A stretch of DNA of 5,710 bases from Cellulomonas sp. (GTDB taxonomy: Bacteria > Actinomycetota > Actinomycetes > Actinomycetales > Cellulomonadaceae). Below are positions 4,737 through 5,710 of the stretch, piece by piece. Every line of letters starts with the position of its first letter. Positions within the stretch are counted from its first letter, which is position 1. The translations under genes and the position numbers were made by a program. The stretch covers positions 1-5,710 of the forward strand of contig JAPSIJ010000168.1 in assembly GCA_031178805.1 (NCBI GenBank), written 5' to 3'. The notes under the pieces were generated by a model. It worked only from the letters and a program-made list of their open reading frames with translations, searched no databases and was not told where the DNA came from.

Positions 4737-5710
4737 GGCTCCCCCGGCCGGGCCCCGTGGACCCCGGCCGGGGACCGCGCGCCCGCCCGCGGGGACGCGG
4801 CCACCTCCCCGCAGGTGCTCCGGCGGGCCAACGCGCGGGTGCTGCTCGACCTGCTCTGGCACCGCCCCGCCGGTGACGCCGTGACCGCCAACGAGCTGAT
4901 CGCCGCCTCCTCCCTCACCCGCGCCACGGTGCTCGGCGTCTGCGACGACCTGGTCGCGCAGGGCTGGCTGGCCGAGGTGCCGCACGACGCCGCCGGCGGC
5001 GCGCGCGGCCGCCCGGCCCGGCGGTTCCGGTTCCGGCCGGACGCGGGGGTCGTGCTGGGGGTCGACGTGGGGTTCCGGCACGCGTCGTGCGCGGTCGCCG
5101 ACCTGCACGGGCGGGTCACGGCACGCCGGGAGGTGGACTTCGGTGCCGACAGCACCCGCGCCGGCGCGCGGGCCGCGCAGCTGCGGCGGCTGGTCGACGC
5201 CGCGCTGGCGGACGCCGCCGTGCCGGACGAGGCCGTGCTCGCGGTGTGCTTCGGCGTCGCGGCCCCGGTGGACAGCCGCGGCGCCAGCCCGTCCGACGGC
5301 GGGTTCTGGCGCACGGTGCGGATCGACCCGGCGGAGATCCTGGCCGCCCACGCCGGCTGGGAGTGCCTGATCGAGAACGACGCCAACCTGGCGGCCCTGG
5401 CCGAGCGGGACGCCCTCGCCCCGGACGCCAGCTACGTCGCGCTGCTGGTCGGCGAGCGGTTCGGCGCCGGCGTGGTGGACGGCGGCCGGCTGCTGCACGG
5501 GCACGCCGGCGGCAGCGGCGAGATGCACGCCCTGCAGCTGGTGTCCGGGGTGGGCTCCGCGGACGCGCTCGCGCGGCTGGCCCGGCGCTGGGCCGCCGAG
5601 GCGCTGGCGGCGGGCGCCGGCACGACGCTGCGGGACGCCCCGCAGGACGCCGGCGAGCCGTCCGCCGAGGCGGTGCTCGCGGCGGCCGCGGCGGGCGACC
5701 CGGTGGCGGT
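4719..5710 (+). CDS. ROK-family transcriptional repressor, 3' end cut off by window edge
   Basis: This gene encodes a sugar-responsive DNA-binding repressor, probably of the divergent transport operon and of itself. The window shows 330 complete codons; family members are usually about 380 to 420 residues. A proline- and glycine-rich tail (1-30) precedes a winged helix-turn-helix (about 31-86). Its recognition region TANELIAASSLTRATVLGVCDDLVAQGWL (split 56-70 and 71-84) is followed by the GRPARRF wing end (97-103). The ROK fold follows: VLGVDVG (112-118), which lacks the GT of the kinase phosphate loop; VCFGVAAPVD (176-185); IENDAN with D221 (218-223); and GAGVVDGGRLLHGHAGGSGEM (split 249-258 and 259-269), with E268 matching the sugar-contacting glutamate. 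The cysteine-rich zinc motif expected soon after is absent, so this is a regulator rather than an active kinase. The ATG at 4719 is chosen because the frame is in phase with the family sequence and a -10 box suits leaderless initiation. The GTG at 4815 would cut into the HTH domain. Confidence 0.92.
   Translation, partial: MLPTGQGSPGRAPWTPAGDRAPARGDAATSPQVLRRANARVLLDLLWHRPAGDAVTANELIAASSLTRATVLGVCDDLVAQGWLAEVPHDAAGGARGRPARRFRFRPDAGVVLGVDVGFRHASCAVADLHGRVTARREVDFGADSTRAGARAAQLRRLVDAALADAAVPDEAVLAVCFGVAAPVDSRGASPSDGGFWRTVRIDPAEILAAHAGWECLIENDANLAALAERDALAPDASYVALLVGERFGAGVVDGGRLLHGHAGGSGEMHALQLVSGVGSADALARLARRWAAEALAAGAGTTLRDAPQDAGEPSAEAVLAAAAAGDPVA
4742..4773. repeat. Two GC-only palindromes 20 bp apart in the 5' end of the ROK gene
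   Basis: CCCCGGCCGGG occurs at 4742-4752 and again at 4762-4772, exactly 20 bp apart. The second copy extends to the 12-bp perfect palindrome CCCCGGCCGGGG (4762-4773). Both lie in codons 8 to 19, in the poorly conserved tail before the HTH. They can pair with themselves or with each other, so a stable structure could form near the 5' end of the repressor mRNA. In DNA this GC-rich such repeats may also arise by chance. Confidence 0.5.

Noticed and set aside
4815..4817. GTG at 4815 as the start of the ROK repressor.
   Set aside because: There is no ribosome binding site before it, and it would remove the first turn of the conserved helix of the HTH domain (SPQVLRRAN). ATG 4719 has a promoter at leaderless spacing.
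3357..5528. One continuous 723-codon minus-strand frame, which could be read as a binding protein with a large N-terminal extension.
   Set aside because: The extension upstream of 4655 is antisense to the ROK gene and low in complexity. The signal peptide and lipobox follow directly after ATG 4655, and a promoter and operator lie in between.

Overview
The window is a compact carbohydrate uptake and utilisation locus from a very GC-rich Gram-positive bacterium. Base composition, strong G/C at third codon positions, long spurious antisense open frames and the type of the encoded proteins all point to an actinobacterium. The style resembles Micrococcales such as the Cellulomonas group, but the sequence alone does not settle the genus. 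No mobile element, CRISPR array, tRNA or rRNA is visible.

Layout: four genes on the minus strand form one operon, read from right to left. They encode a solute-binding lipoprotein (4655 to 3357), a MalF-type permease (3346 to 2486), a MalG-type permease (2486 to 1581) and a cytoplasmic GH13 alpha-glucosidase-like enzyme (1516 to beyond the left edge). The binding protein and first permease are 10 bp apart, the two permeases overlap by one base, and the glucosidase follows after 64 bp. A ROK-family repressor is encoded divergently on the plus strand from 4719 and runs off the right edge. No ABC ATPase gene is present. Either it lies outside the window or, as is common for CUT1 importers in actinobacteria, a shared ATPase encoded elsewhere energises the importer.

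Regulation: the 63 bp between the two divergent start codons is the only AT-rich stretch in the window and is tightly packed. It holds a perfect 8-bp inverted repeat with a 5-bp spacer (4676-4696), the likely repressor operator. It also holds a good SigA-like promoter for the operon (TTGACC, 17 bp, GATACT) whose -35 box lies inside the repressor coding region. A TAGTAT box six bases before the repressor ATG fits leaderless transcription. The two -10 boxes overlap almost completely, so the promoters should be mutually exclusive.

Proposed working model (inference): an oligosaccharide, probably an alpha-glucoside, is captured by the lipoprotein, imported through the two permeases and hydrolysed in the cytoplasm by the GH13 enzyme. 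The ROK protein represses the operon and itself until the sugar or a product relieves binding. The gene content is of a familiar type. The least ordinary part is the promoter, operator and leader region, where the predicted 5' leader of the operon folds almost entirely into two adjacent hairpins and contains a two-codon mini-ORF behind a good ribosome binding site.
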